64,000 nucleotides of DNA from CAYJAZ01 sp964368455 (GCA_964368455.1 CAYJAZ010000008.1:55523-119522); one strand, 5' to 3'; shown: positions 18,201 through 27,327, counted from the stretch's first letter. Numbers and translations: made by a program. The notes: generated from the sequence alone by a model not told the origin.

Positions 18201-18275
18201 ACAAAATCATTTTTTCAAGTATCACTTTATATAAAAATAAATAAAAATAATTATATTCAATTAATTGAGATAGAA

Positions 18276-19724
18276 ATGAATACAATACTTATACCTTTAT
18301 TTGCCTACCTTATTCTCTCTTTGTCAATTGCAATTTATGCAAGAAAACAGGCAAAAAACAAAATCCATAGCGAACAATCTTTTTTAGAAGAATATTTTCT
18401 TGGCAGCCGTTCTTTAGGAGGCTTTGTTCTTGCGATGGCAATAACCTCTTCTTATGCTTCAGCTTCTTCTTTTATTGGCGGACCTGGAGTTGCCTATACA
18501 CTTGGGCTTGGTTGGGTTTTACTTGCTATGATTCAAGTTCCTACTACTTTTCTCACTCTAGGTGTGCTAGGTTCACGTTTTGCAAAAGTTTCTCGCGAAC
18601 TTTCTTGTGTAACCCTCACGGATTTTTTATATAAAAGATACCAATCTTCCTTTTTAATTTTGATTGCTTCCTTAGCATTAGTTCTTTTCTTTGTGACTGC
18701 TATGGTGGCTCAATTTATTGGTGGTGCTCGCTTATTTCAATCTGTCACAGGATATTCTTACGAAACAGGCCTTATTCTTTTTGCCCTTACTGTTGTAATT
18801 TATACTAGCATTGGCGGTTTTAGAGCTGTTGCACTTACAGATTCATTACAAGGCATAGTCATGCTTATTGCCTCTTTTGCCCTTTTGTTTGCAGTTTTAC
18901 AAGCAACTAATGGAGTGGACAATGCAATAATGGAATTAAAAAAAATAGATCCAGCTCTTATCACCCCCTATGGGCCAAATAATTCTATTCCTATTCCAAT
19001 GATGCTTTCTTTTTGGGTTTTAGTTGGTATTGGTATTTTAGGACTTCCTCAAACTGTTCAAAAATGTATGGCTTATAAAGATATGAAATCACTGAAACAA
19101 GCCATGCTTATCGGAACAATAATCATAGGTTTTCTTCTTTTAGCCTTGCATTTAGCTGGTGCATTTGGAAGAATTTTATATCCTGATTTAGCCTCTGGCG
19201 ACTTGATTATTCCAACTCTCACATTAGAACTTTTTTCCCCTTTCTGGGCCGGTGTCTTTATTGCGGGGCCAATGGCAGCAATTATGTCTACTGTAGACAC
19301 TATGCTACTTTTAGCTTCTGCGGCTATTATGAAAGATCTTTACATACATTTTATTTTAAAAAATGATATCAAAAAGATGCAAGATAAGAAAATAAGATTT
19401 TCTTCATTTATCATCACTTTTTTATTAGGTTTTTGTGTATTTCTAGCGGCCTTAAATCCACCTGATTTACTTGTGTGGATTAATTTATTTGCTTTTGGTG
19501 GCTTAGAAGCTGTATTTCTTTTTCCTTTTATTTTAGGACTTTATTGGAAAAAAGCTGAAGCAAAAGGCGCAGTCTCTTCTATCTTTGTTGGCCTTGCTGT
19601 TTATATTATTTCAACCCTTTATCCATATCTTCCTTATAAAATAAATGCCATTGTTCCTGCTCTTATAAGTGCTGGACTTTGCTTCATTTTAGTTTCTTCA
19701 TTTGTAAACAAAGATATAAAGTAA
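18276..19724 (+). CDS. panF: Sodium/pantothenate symporter
   Basis: Sodium:solute symporter family (SSS), 482 residues with about 12-13 hydrophobic helices. It imports pantothenate for CoA synthesis. Family features are YFLGSRSLGGFVLAMAITSSYASASSFIGGPG in the first helices (residues about 41-72), GGFRAVALTDSLQGIVM (about 180-196) and the STVDTMLLLASA sodium-site segment (about 337-348). Pairing with yhdT supports the substrate. Other SSS substrates cannot be excluded by sequence alone. Confidence 0.88.
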   Translation: MNTILIPLFAYLILSLSIAIYARKQAKNKIHSEQSFLEEYFLGSRSLGGFVLAMAITSSYASASSFIGGPGVAYTLGLGWVLLAMIQVPTTFLTLGVLGSRFAKVSRELSCVTLTDFLYKRYQSSFLILIASLALVLFFVTAMVAQFIGGARLFQSVTGYSYETGLILFALTVVIYTSIGGFRAVALTDSLQGIVMLIASFALLFAVLQATNGVDNAIMELKKIDPALITPYGPNNSIPIPMMLSFWVLVGIGILGLPQTVQKCMAYKDMKSLKQAMLIGTIIIGFLLLALHLAGAFGRILYPDLASGDLIIPTLTLELFSPFWAGVFIAGPMAAIMSTVDTMLLLASAAIMKDLYIHFILKNDIKKMQDKKIRFSSFIITFLLGFCVFLAALNPPDLLVWINLFAFGGLEAVFLFPFILGLYWKKAEAKGAVSSIFVGLAVYIISTLYPYLPYKINAIVPALISAGLCFILVSSFVNKDIK

Positions 19725-19838
19725 TAAAATCAAACCCTTGCCTATACTTGACTACAATCACATTTTATGTCATTTATTTTCAAGTTTTTATATGTATTCA
19801 ATATTGAATAGACCACCTTTAACGATTCTGGAGAATCT

Positions 19839-20780
19839 ATGTCTGAAAATTCGACAAACCACCGCTGTGGCTGGGTAGCTTTAATGGGGCCACCAAATGC
19901 TGGCAAATCAACCTTAATGAATTCTTTGCTTGGCCAAAAATTAAGTATAGTCACACAAAAACCAAATACTACAAGAAATCAAATAGTTGGTATATTAACC
20001 GATGAAGATAGCCAAATTATCTTTATGGATACACCAGGCTTACATCACAACAGAGCTCAAATGCGTGGCCAATTAGGCAAACTCATGCGTGATGCTATCT
20101 TCCAAAGCATTAGCCAAGCAGACGCGGCAATATTAATGCTTGATTCACATCTTTATATTAACAAACCAGATTTTTTAGAAAGAGATATTTTACCAGTTGC
20201 TGATATTATAAGATCTGGCGAAAAACCTACAATTATTGTCCTTAATAAGGTTGATCTTTACCACGATAAAGCACGTATGCTTGTTTTAATTGAAAGAATC
20301 AACGAATTATTTCCAAATGCTGAAGTGTATCCAATGTCTGCTCTGCAAAGAGACGGCGTTGCTATGCTTAAAAAACTCATTCTTTCTCGTCTTCCAGAAA
20401 AAGAAGCAGAATTCCCAGAAGATCAAATTTCTACAGCGCCAATGCGTTTCTTAGCAGCTGAAATGATAAGAGAAAAAGTATTCGATCGTTTGCATCAAGA
20501 AGTTCCTTACACAACAGCAGTTGACATCGAACTTTGGGATGAAGATTTGAAAACAAATAGAACTATAGTACATGCTATAATCTATGTTTCTCGTCCAGCA
20601 CACAAAGCCATGGTTATTGGTAAACAAGGTGCTACAATAAAAGAAATTGGTACTTTAGCAAGAAAAGACATTCAAGATTTATTGGGCAAAAAGCTTCATC
20701 TAGAAATTTGGGTTAAAGTTAAAGAAAATTGGCTTGACGATCCTAACTTCTTTAAAGAAGCAGATATTTTTAATATCTAA
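19839..20780 (+). CDS. era: GTPase Era, 16S rRNA maturation factor
   Basis: Binds the 3' end of 16S rRNA and assists 30S assembly. The 313-residue protein has GPPNAGKSTLMN (G1, residues 17-28), TTRNQIVG (G2), DTPGLHH (G3) and NKVDLYH (G4), followed by a C-terminal KH domain with VIGKQGATIKEIGTLARKDI. GGAG lies about 7 nt before ATG. Era-type KH domain separates it from other TrmE-Era GTPases. Confidence 0.95.
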   Translation: MSENSTNHRCGWVALMGPPNAGKSTLMNSLLGQKLSIVTQKPNTTRNQIVGILTDEDSQIIFMDTPGLHHNRAQMRGQLGKLMRDAIFQSISQADAAILMLDSHLYINKPDFLERDILPVADIIRSGEKPTIIVLNKVDLYHDKARMLVLIERINELFPNAEVYPMSALQRDGVAMLKKLILSRLPEKEAEFPEDQISTAPMRFLAAEMIREKVFDRLHQEVPYTTAVDIELWDEDLKTNRTIVHAIIYVSRPAHKAMVIGKQGATIKEIGTLARKDIQDLLGKKLHLEIWVKVKENWLDDPNFFKEADIFNI

Positions 20781-20796
20781 GACAGAAACAAAAACT

Positions 20797-20830
20797 ATAC
20801 CTAATATATTAATTATATTAGGTATTCTTC
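20797..20830 (+). terminator. AT-rich hairpin after era
   Basis: A perfect 12-bp stem, ATACCTAATATA/TATATTAGGTAT, with TTAAT loop, then TCTTCTTTT. Weak stem but a plausible terminator between era and the next gene. Confidence 0.6.
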
Positions 20831-20852
20831 TTTTGAAATAAAAGGAGTAGTG

Positions 20853-21563
20853 ATGATAGACAGAGCAAGAAATTATTTACAAGTGCAAGAAAATATTGCA
20901 AATATATGCAGTCAAGCTTCTATAAATAAAGAGGATATCACTCTTTTAGCAGTTTCAAAATACCACGATGCAAAAAGTGTAGCCGAAATTGCAATGTTAG
21001 GACATAAACATTTTGCAGAAAATTATTTAAAAGAAGCCAAAGAAAAAAAAATTGAACTTCAACAACTTCTACCTAAAGAAATCTATGAATCTCTTTTATG
21101 GCACAGCATTGGCCATATACAAACAAATAAAGCTAAAGAAGCTTGTAATGATTATGAATTTTTACATACTATAGATTCTGAAAGATTAGTTTTAGCTCTA
21201 AATAAAGTATTGCTTCAAAAACAGAGAAAACAAAAAATTCTTATTGAAGTGAATATAGCTAATGAAGAGCAAAAAGCAGGTGTGTTAGCAGCAGATTGCC
21301 CTAAACTTATAGAATCGATTCTTAATTTAGAAAATTTTGATTTACAAGGTTTTATGTCCTTACCTCCTTTTCAAAGAAAAAAAGGAGAAAACAGAAAATA
21401 TTTTGCTCAAATGTATGAATTAAAACAAAAAATGGAAAATGAATTTGCTATAAAACTCAATCATCTTTCAATGGGGACTTCCTCTGATTATGAAGAAGCT
21501 ATTTTAGAAGGAGCTACCTTCGTAAGAATTGGAACTGATATATTTGGCGAAAGAGAATATTAA
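20853..21563 (+). CDS. YggS/PLPBP family pyridoxal-phosphate homeostasis protein
   Basis: PLP-binding protein of the YggS/PROSC family (about 236 residues), involved in vitamin B6 and amino-acid homeostasis without a defined catalytic reaction. The PLP lysine lies in LLAVSKYHDAK (near residue 32). Other family motifs are HFAENYLKEAKEK, WHSIGHIQTNKAK (about 84-96), the FMSLPPF strand, and LSMGTSSDYEEAILEGATFVRIGTDIFG at the C-terminus. ATG at 20853 is chosen over GTG at 20850 because AAAGGAG ends 5 nt before it. Confidence 0.9.
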   Translation: MIDRARNYLQVQENIANICSQASINKEDITLLAVSKYHDAKSVAEIAMLGHKHFAENYLKEAKEKKIELQQLLPKEIYESLLWHSIGHIQTNKAKEACNDYEFLHTIDSERLVLALNKVLLQKQRKQKILIEVNIANEEQKAGVLAADCPKLIESILNLENFDLQGFMSLPPFQRKKGENRKYFAQMYELKQKMENEFAIKLNHLSMGTSSDYEEAILEGATFVRIGTDIFGEREY

Positions 21564-21599
21564 TTTTTATGATAAAATTTTAAAAATATTATTTTTTTC

Positions 21600-21628
21600 T
21601 TGATAATTTTAAATAAAGTATTTATTAT
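21600..21628 (+). promoter_or_regulatory. Putative sigma-70 promoter upstream of fliL
   Basis: TTGATA (21600-21605), 17-nt spacer, TATTAT (21623-21628). It lies upstream of a separate sigma-28 site for the same operon. Confidence 0.45.
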
Positions 21629-21674
21629 TATAGGGCTAAGAGAGAAAAAAATTAAATTGATTCTACATTTATTA

Positions 21675-21701
21675 TAAGGCAATTATCTTTTTTGCCGATA
21701 A
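21675..21701 (+). promoter_or_regulatory. Sigma-28 (FliA) promoter for fliL-fliN
   Basis: TAAG (21675-21678), 15-nt spacer, and GCCGATAA (21694-21701), an exact match to the FliA -10 consensus with the right spacing. The fliL start is 42 nt downstream of the -10. This places the operon in the late flagellar class. Confidence 0.65.
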
Positions 21702-21742
21702 AGCTTAAAGATAGATGAATAAAATTATAATAAGGAAAGATT

Positions 21743-22324
21743 ATGGCAGATACACCTCCATTACCAGAAGGCACAGCGCAACCTAAAAAGTCTAAATTAA
21801 AGAAAATAGTTATACTTATTTCTCTTCTTTTGCTTGTAGGCGGTTTAGGCGGTGGTGCGTATTGGTTTATCTCAAATGATCCTACAATATTAGATTCTCT
21901 TCCATTTATTGGAAAAGGCGATGAAACAAGTGAAGAGGGCGAACAAAGTGAAGAAGAAGCCTCTGAAGCATCCTCCTCAGAGAATTCAGGCGAGTCTGGA
22001 AGCACTACTGTACAAACAAATCCTACTACCCTTGTCTCACTTGCACCCTTAACAATTAATCTTTCTGACACAGGCGCTTCAAAGTATTTAAAAGTTGGAA
22101 TTGATATAGAACTTAATTCTGCTGAAGCTGCAAAAGAAATAGAAAGACAAAAAGCTAGAATTAGAGATGCTATCATCATTCTCTTATCAAGCAAGAGTTA
22201 TTCTCTTCTCTCTACAACAACTGGTAAAATTTCTGTAAAAAATGAAATTGCATCAAGAATTAATCAAATTTTACAAAGCCCGCGAGTTATTCAAGTATAT
22301 TTCACGGATTTTGTAGTTCAATAA
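21743..22324 (+). CDS. fliL: Flagellar basal-body protein FliL
   Basis: Inner-membrane protein that surrounds stators at the flagellar motor and supports torque and stator recruitment. The 193-residue chain has a short Pro/Lys N-terminus, one membrane helix (about 24-46), a Glu/Ser-rich linker (about 65-95), and the periplasmic FliL domain (about 97-193) with ATKYLKV-type SKYLKVGIDIEL and the terminal VYFTDFVVQ. AAGGAAAG precedes ATG by about 4 nt. fliN follows 25 nt later. Confidence 0.9.
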   Translation: MADTPPLPEGTAQPKKSKLKKIVILISLLLLVGGLGGGAYWFISNDPTILDSLPFIGKGDETSEEGEQSEEEASEASSSENSGESGSTTVQTNPTTLVSLAPLTINLSDTGASKYLKVGIDIELNSAEAAKEIERQKARIRDAIIILLSSKSYSLLSTTTGKISVKNEIASRINQILQSPRVIQVYFTDFVVQ

Positions 22325-22349
22325 TCAAGACATAGAAAAGGAACAAATC

Positions 22350-22880
22350 ATGGCTGACGATAACGATTTAGACCAAGATGCTTTAGCTGATGAGTGGGCT
22401 GCTGCCTTAGAAGAGTCTGGCGATACAAATACCGCAGATCCTTTTGATGCTGCAACAGAAGATCAAGAATCTCTTGCTGATGATTGGGCTGCTGCCTTAG
22501 CTGAAACTGAACTTGATGAAGTTGCAAAAGAAAAGAAAGATTCTCTTTATCAAAGTGCCACTGAAGCAAATTTCACAGACATGACTGAAGTTGCAAAAGC
22601 ACCTAAGGACGATGATAAAAAACACGAACTTGATTTTATTCTTGATATTCCACTAGATGTTTCCGCTGAACTAGGAAGAACAAGATTGCTTATCAACGAA
22701 CTTTTACAATTAGGACAAGGTTCTGTTGTTGAACTTAACAAACTTGCTGGTGAACCATTAGAAATCTTTGTTAATGGCAAGCTTATAGCAAGAGGTGAAG
22801 CTGTTGTTATCAACGAAAAATTTGGCGTACGTCTTACAGATATCATAAGCCCAACTGAAAGAGTGAAACAATTAGGCTAA
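22350..22880 (+). CDS. fliN: Flagellar motor switch protein FliN
   Basis: C-ring component that sets motor direction and helps export through FliH. The C-terminal SpoA domain (about 95-176) has LDIPLDVSAELGRTRL, GSVVELNKLAGEPLEIFVNGKLIARGEAVVI and FGVRLTDIISPTER. The N-terminal part carries two copies of the FliH-binding-type motif, LADEWAAAL (residues 12-20) and LADDWAAAL (42-50), where FliN usually has one. AGAAAAGGAAC precedes ATG. fliM is not in the window. Confidence 0.93.
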   Translation: MADDNDLDQDALADEWAAALEESGDTNTADPFDAATEDQESLADDWAAALAETELDEVAKEKKDSLYQSATEANFTDMTEVAKAPKDDDKKHELDFILDIPLDVSAELGRTRLLINELLQLGQGSVVELNKLAGEPLEIFVNGKLIARGEAVVINEKFGVRLTDIISPTERVKQLG

Positions 22881-23007
22881 ATAAATCTTCTTAAAAAGCA
22901 AAAATCATAAGCTTTAAGTGAATAGATCTTTAATGCATTATGAACAGTATCTTTTGCTTAAAATCTTTGATACAGCAATTTTAAGTCTTATACATTATTA
23001 ATAATAG

Positions 23008-23040
23008 AATAACGCAAAAGTAATTTTGCGTTATTTTTTT
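23008..23040. terminator. Bidirectional terminator between fliN and rimI
   Basis: A perfect 12-bp stem, AATAACGCAAAA/TTTTGCGTTATT, with a GTAA loop and T7 on the plus strand, located between convergent genes. Confidence 0.85.
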
Positions 23041-23530
23041 AATGTTCTAAAGAATAAGACATGAGAATTGCGTCTTCTTTTTTATTTTCTGTTGTATAAT
23101 AGTTCTTGCGTCTTCCGATTTCTTGAAAGTCTAATTGCTTATACAAGGCTCTTGCAGATTGATTTGATTCTTTAACGTCTAAGAAAAACTGTTGAACTTT
23201 TTGAGACTTTGCATACAAAAGAGCATACGATAACAAAGCTTTTGCATGTCCTTTTCTTCTAAAATCTGCTTTAGTGGCTATATTTATAATTTCAATTTCA
23301 CCCTCTTCCAAATTTTGTACAGATGGTATACATTGCAAAACAAGATAGGAAGAAACAGATTGTGAAGCTATCAAAGCAAAGATACAATAATTATTGCTTT
23401 CTAGTGCATGGATAAATTGATCAAAAGACCAAGAAGATAAAAAACATGCTTTTTCAATCTCACAAATTTCTTCAATTTGCCTATGCATATCCTTATTTAC
23501 TGCTACTATTTCAAAGGAAGTTTTAGACAT
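23039..23530 (-). CDS. rimI: RimI-type GNAT N-acetyltransferase
   Basis: Acetyl-CoA dependent N-terminal acetyltransferase family, 163 residues. RimI acetylates ribosomal protein bS18. The acetyl-CoA loop is RRKGHAKALL (about 96-105), preceded by the INIATKADF strand and followed by FLDVKESNQSARALYKQLDFQEIGRRKNYY, the typical RimI C-terminal segment. Its ATG shares the tetranucleotide CATG with the divergent Nudix gene, so each gene's ribosome-binding site lies inside the other. The substrate is inferred. Confidence 0.82.
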   Translation of the reverse strand: MSKTSFEIVAVNKDMHRQIEEICEIEKACFLSSWSFDQFIHALESNNYCIFALIASQSVSSYLVLQCIPSVQNLEEGEIEIINIATKADFRRKGHAKALLSYALLYAKSQKVQQFFLDVKESNQSARALYKQLDFQEIGRRKNYYTTENKKEDAILMSYSLEH

Positions 23531-24068
23531 GAAAAAAAGACCTCATAAAAAAAATTTAGATGATCCTGTTGTAGAAATCTTAGATAACACAGGACAAGCA
23601 ATAGTATATATGCCTTTGTCTGAAAGTATCAAGAAAAAACTTACTAGAAAAATTTCACTCATAACAATAAAGAACAAAAAAAATCAAATTCTTTTACAAA
23701 AATATAGATCAAAAAAAAGTTTGAATGAACTTTGGGATATTTCTATTTATTCAGATGTATATGCTGGCGAATCTTTTGAAGAAGCTGCTTTAAGAACAAT
23801 GCATGATCAGCTACACATCAAATCAGATTCCTTGACTATGCTCACACAAATCCCTTACGTAAATGAAAACGACATTAAATTATTAGCTACTATTTTTCAA
23901 ACTAATAAACTTGCTCTTCAAGAACATGCATTCGCTCAGCTTTATAAAAACACAAGCGAAATCATGTTTATACATCCACATGAATTAGAAGCAATTATTT
24001 CTCATTCTCCAGAAATTTTTACGGCTGAACTTATATGGGCAAGTCAAGCTGGTTGGCTAAATAAATAA
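23529..24068 (+). CDS. Nudix-fold protein with degenerate Nudix box
   Basis: A 179-residue protein that aligns with Nudix hydrolases of the isopentenyl-isomerase-like or YfcD group (LITIKNKKNQILLQKYRSKK, then LWDISIYSDVYAGESFEEAALR). The Nudix box is eroded: where the family has RExxEExG, this protein reads RTMHDQLH (about residues 94-101), so catalytic Glu residues are missing. It may be a non-hydrolytic nucleotide-binding relative. AAGGAA, 9 nt before ATG, lies within the rimI coding sequence. Confidence 0.68.
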   Translation: MKKRPHKKNLDDPVVEILDNTGQAIVYMPLSESIKKKLTRKISLITIKNKKNQILLQKYRSKKSLNELWDISIYSDVYAGESFEEAALRTMHDQLHIKSDSLTMLTQIPYVNENDIKLLATIFQTNKLALQEHAFAQLYKNTSEIMFIHPHELEAIISHSPEIFTAELIWASQAGWLNK

Positions 24069-24238
24069 TTTTTATAATTTTCTCTTTATAACAAATGAAA
24101 ATAATCTGCTGTGAAAAATTTATTATTAAAAATACCACTTTCTGTCTTTCAGATATTAAATTTGATTGGTTAATTTTTTAGCTTGCTTAATAAAGTCATT
24201 CTTTATAAGATGTACAAAATTTAACAGGTTTGAACATA

Positions 24239-25048
24239 ATGAAAAAAAAATTGATTTTTCTTTCCCTTCTTTTTCTTTTATTTACAGTGTTTTCTCTTTC
24301 AATAAATGAAGCACATATAGAACTTCCTGTTGTGATAAATTCAACAAAGATTGAAAGCGAATGGGAGAAAAAAGCAAGACTTTCTACAGAACTTTTAAGC
24401 ACGCAAAGTTCTGTTTATGCACATTGGCAAGCCTTTACCACATTAATTTACGCAAATAAAAAACTCAATAAAACTCATTTTAATATTGAAATATTAAAAA
24501 AAGCACAAACTAAGTTCACTCAAACAAAACAACAAGAATATATTTATAAAGAATTAATAAGCACTTATCAACTTTTTGCACAACATGAAGAAGCTATAAA
24601 AAATGCTGAAATATTTATTTCATCTTTTTACTTACCTAAAAGAGAAAAAAATGAAATTTCAATGTCTATAGCAGAAAATGCCATTGCAATTGGCGAATAC
24701 ACTAAGGCTGAAAATTTTATAAAGTCTACTCTTCCATCTAATTTCAACACAAACACAGTCTTAACTAATGATGAATGTGAAAGTGTTCTTGCGCTCATTA
24801 ATCTCTATTATTATAGCGATGATAACAAAGACGCTAGCCAATATGTAGACATCTTGCTTTCTCAAAAACATTCTTCAAGTGAACAAAGAGCACATGCTCT
24901 GCTTATTAAGGGTGGTATTTATGAACAAGACAGATATTACGATGAAGCAAGAGCTTGCTTTATAGAAGCACTTGATATTCATCCAAATAGAGCCGCTGTT
25001 GAAGCAAGAATTGAAGGTATTAGTAAAAAGTCAAATACAAGCATGTAA
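24239..25048 (+). CDS. Secreted TPR-like protein of unknown role
   Basis: About 269 residues with an N-terminal hydrophobic signal segment (KKLIFLSLLFLLFTVFSLS) and helical repeats afterwards. The C-terminal part reads as TPR units (ALLIKGGIYEQDRYYDEARACFIEALDIHP). No lipobox. ATG at 24239 is preferred to a TTG at 24230; AACAGG lies about 10 nt before it. An envelope or periplasmic scaffold function is likely, but no partner is evident. It precedes a chemoreceptor gene by about 180 nt. Confidence 0.65.
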   Translation: MKKKLIFLSLLFLLFTVFSLSINEAHIELPVVINSTKIESEWEKKARLSTELLSTQSSVYAHWQAFTTLIYANKKLNKTHFNIEILKKAQTKFTQTKQQEYIYKELISTYQLFAQHEEAIKNAEIFISSFYLPKREKNEISMSIAENAIAIGEYTKAENFIKSTLPSNFNTNTVLTNDECESVLALINLYYYSDDNKDASQYVDILLSQKHSSSEQRAHALLIKGGIYEQDRYYDEARACFIEALDIHPNRAAVEARIEGISKKSNTSM

Positions 25049-25077
25049 TATTTTTTAATAAAAAACATCTCTTAGCC

Positions 25078-25104
25078 TTAACTAAATCATTTTATTGACG
25101 ATAA
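25078..25104 (+). promoter_or_regulatory. Candidate sigma-28 promoter for the chemoreceptor gene
   Basis: TTAA (25078-25081), 15-nt spacer and GACGATAA (25097-25104), 7 of 8 to the FliA -10 consensus. The -35 is imperfect, and the leader to the start codon would be about 120 nt. Confidence 0.4.
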
Positions 25105-25230
25105 ATTAATTGAGTTTGATTATAACAATTTAGTTATACTGAATTATCAAATAAATAATGTGTAGCCTATTAACCCCAACTATTTATTTGATTAAACAAG
25201 CAAATGAACGTACTAAAATTTGGAGAAAGT

Positions 25231-27327
25231 ATGAAGCTCAAATTATTAGGAAAAGTATTGGTATTTACTATAATTCCAATTACTATTGGCATTGCTGCCC
25301 TCATTTTTATTGGCTCAACTCTTGCCTCAAGAGGCCTTTATAAAATGGCAGATATTCAATTATTAGAATTTGCTAAGAAGCAAGCCTCTGAAATTGATAA
25401 TACTATTAAAAATGTTGTCTACCTTACAGACATGCTCGATGGTGATGGAAATATTGAAAACATTACTGCCTTAGCTAAGAAGTATGGAAATGACATGCAA
25501 AATCAAGCAGATTTCTTAGCAGAACAAAAAACATGTAATGCTATTTTAGGTGACATAATTGAAGATTTTCCAGATGTTTATGCTGCTCTAATTATAGACT
25601 TAAATGGAAAAATTATTGCCCATTCAGATCCCGCAAAAGTTTACGGTGATCGCAGCTCATATCCTTCTTTTAGAGATGCTTTGCGTGGCACACATATTGT
25701 TATAGATCCTATGAAATCAAAGATTTCAAATAAAATGAGTGCAATGGTAACATCAGGCATTACTGATGACACTTCTGACGATGCTGTTGATGGTGTTTTA
25801 ATGCTTATCGTAGATATTGCCTCTATCGCTGATAATACAATTAAAGATGTTACACTTATGCCATCTTCAAATCTTTTCTTATTAGATGAAAATGGTATGA
25901 TGCTTATGGAAAGAGCATTCCCAGAGCTTATCGGCGAAGATAATTCTATGTACGATTATGTAAAAACTATCTTAGCAGAAAAAAATGGTATCACACGCTA
26001 TGATTGGGAAAATGTTGCTAAAGTCACACATTTTGCTCAGCTTAAATCAACTGGCTGGTTCATGGGTATTGAAACCGACGAAAGCGATTTTTATACCACA
26101 TCTAATGAAATAGCTCTTGCTCTTACTTTGGCTGGCTTTGTTATATTAGCAATAGTTGCTTTAATAGTTTATTTTGTAATAAAAAAAGCTGTAACTTCAG
26201 TAAGTGAAAGTGCTGACATTGCATCTTATGTTGCAGAAGGAAATCTTAAACTTACTTCTGATCAAGAAAGCCAAATAGATTCAGCTCTCGCGAGAAATGA
26301 TGAAATTTCAACTCTTGCAAGTGCTTTAAAAACAATGATTCAAAATCTTTCAAAAATGGTTTTTGATTCTGAAGAAAAAAGTAGAGAAGCACAAATTGCA
26401 GCTGACGATGCAGCACGTGCTTCAAAAGAAGCTGAAAAATCTGCTCATGAAGCCGACGAAAAAAGACACAGCATTCTTGAAGCAGTTATTAAACTTGAAG
26501 GCATTGTAAATAATATAGCTTCAGCTTCTGAACAACTTTCAGCACAAATAGATATTTCTACTAGAGGTGCTGCACAGCAATCAGCAAGAATGACAGAAAC
26601 AGCTACTGCAATGGATCAAATGAATGAAACAGTATTTGATGTTGCAAAAAATTCAAGCACAAGTGCTGAACTTGCAAATACAACAATGTCAAAAGCTACT
26701 GATGGAGCTCAAATTACTAAAAAATGTAAAGAATCTATGATTGATGTGAAAAATGAATCACTCAAACTTCGTCAAAATATGAGCGAATTAGCAGGACACA
26801 CACAATCTATTTCTGCTGTTATGGGCGTAATCACAGACATAGCTGATCAAACCAATCTTCTTGCCCTCAATGCCGCTATTGAAGCAGCAAGAGCTGGAGA
26901 AGCAGGACGTGGCTTTGCTGTTGTAGCAGATGAAGTTCGTAAACTAGCAGAAAAAACAATTTCTTCAACCACAGATGTTGCAAATGTTGTTGCTGCAATA
27001 CAGCAAAGTACTGAAATCAACGTTTCTCAAGTGGATGCGGCTGTTCAGCTTATTGAAGAAGCAACTGAACAAACAATTCTTGGCGGACAAGCTCTTGAAG
27101 TAATACTTGAAATAGCAGAACAAAGTGCTGATGGCGTACGTGCTATTGCTACAGCAAGTGAAGAGCAATCAGCAACTTCTAATGAAATAGTAAATTCTAT
27201 AACTGAAGTTTCAAATATTGCTGAAAACAATGTTCAAGCAATGCAAGAAGCTAGCCATGCTGTTTCTATGCTTTCTGAGCAGGCTCAACAATTAGCTAGC
27301 TTAGTTGATAATCTTAAAAACTCATAA
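25231..27327 (+). CDS. Methyl-accepting chemotaxis protein with Cache-type sensor
   Basis: A 698-residue chemoreceptor. N-terminal membrane helix (about 7-28), periplasmic dCache-like sensor (about 35-290, with LIIDLNGKIIAHSDPAKVYGDRSSYPSFRDAL and GWFMGIETDE), second helix (about 295-318), HAMP linker, coiled coil, and the cytoplasmic signalling domain with the hairpin tip DIADQTNLLALNAAIEAARA followed by GEAGRGFAVVADEVRKLAEKT. GGAGA is 5 nt before ATG 25231, so this start is preferred over the upstream ATG at 25204. The ligand cannot be told. No CheW-binding pentapeptide or other che genes are nearby. Confidence 0.92.
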   Translation: MKLKLLGKVLVFTIIPITIGIAALIFIGSTLASRGLYKMADIQLLEFAKKQASEIDNTIKNVVYLTDMLDGDGNIENITALAKKYGNDMQNQADFLAEQKTCNAILGDIIEDFPDVYAALIIDLNGKIIAHSDPAKVYGDRSSYPSFRDALRGTHIVIDPMKSKISNKMSAMVTSGITDDTSDDAVDGVLMLIVDIASIADNTIKDVTLMPSSNLFLLDENGMMLMERAFPELIGEDNSMYDYVKTILAEKNGITRYDWENVAKVTHFAQLKSTGWFMGIETDESDFYTTSNEIALALTLAGFVILAIVALIVYFVIKKAVTSVSESADIASYVAEGNLKLTSDQESQIDSALARNDEISTLASALKTMIQNLSKMVFDSEEKSREAQIAADDAARASKEAEKSAHEADEKRHSILEAVIKLEGIVNNIASASEQLSAQIDISTRGAAQQSARMTETATAMDQMNETVFDVAKNSSTSAELANTTMSKATDGAQITKKCKESMIDVKNESLKLRQNMSELAGHTQSISAVMGVITDIADQTNLLALNAAIEAARAGEAGRGFAVVADEVRKLAEKTISSTTDVANVVAAIQQSTEINVSQVDAAVQLIEEATEQTILGGQALEVILEIAEQSADGVRAIATASEEQSATSNEIVNSITEVSNIAENNVQAMQEASHAVSMLSEQAQQLASLVDNLKNS

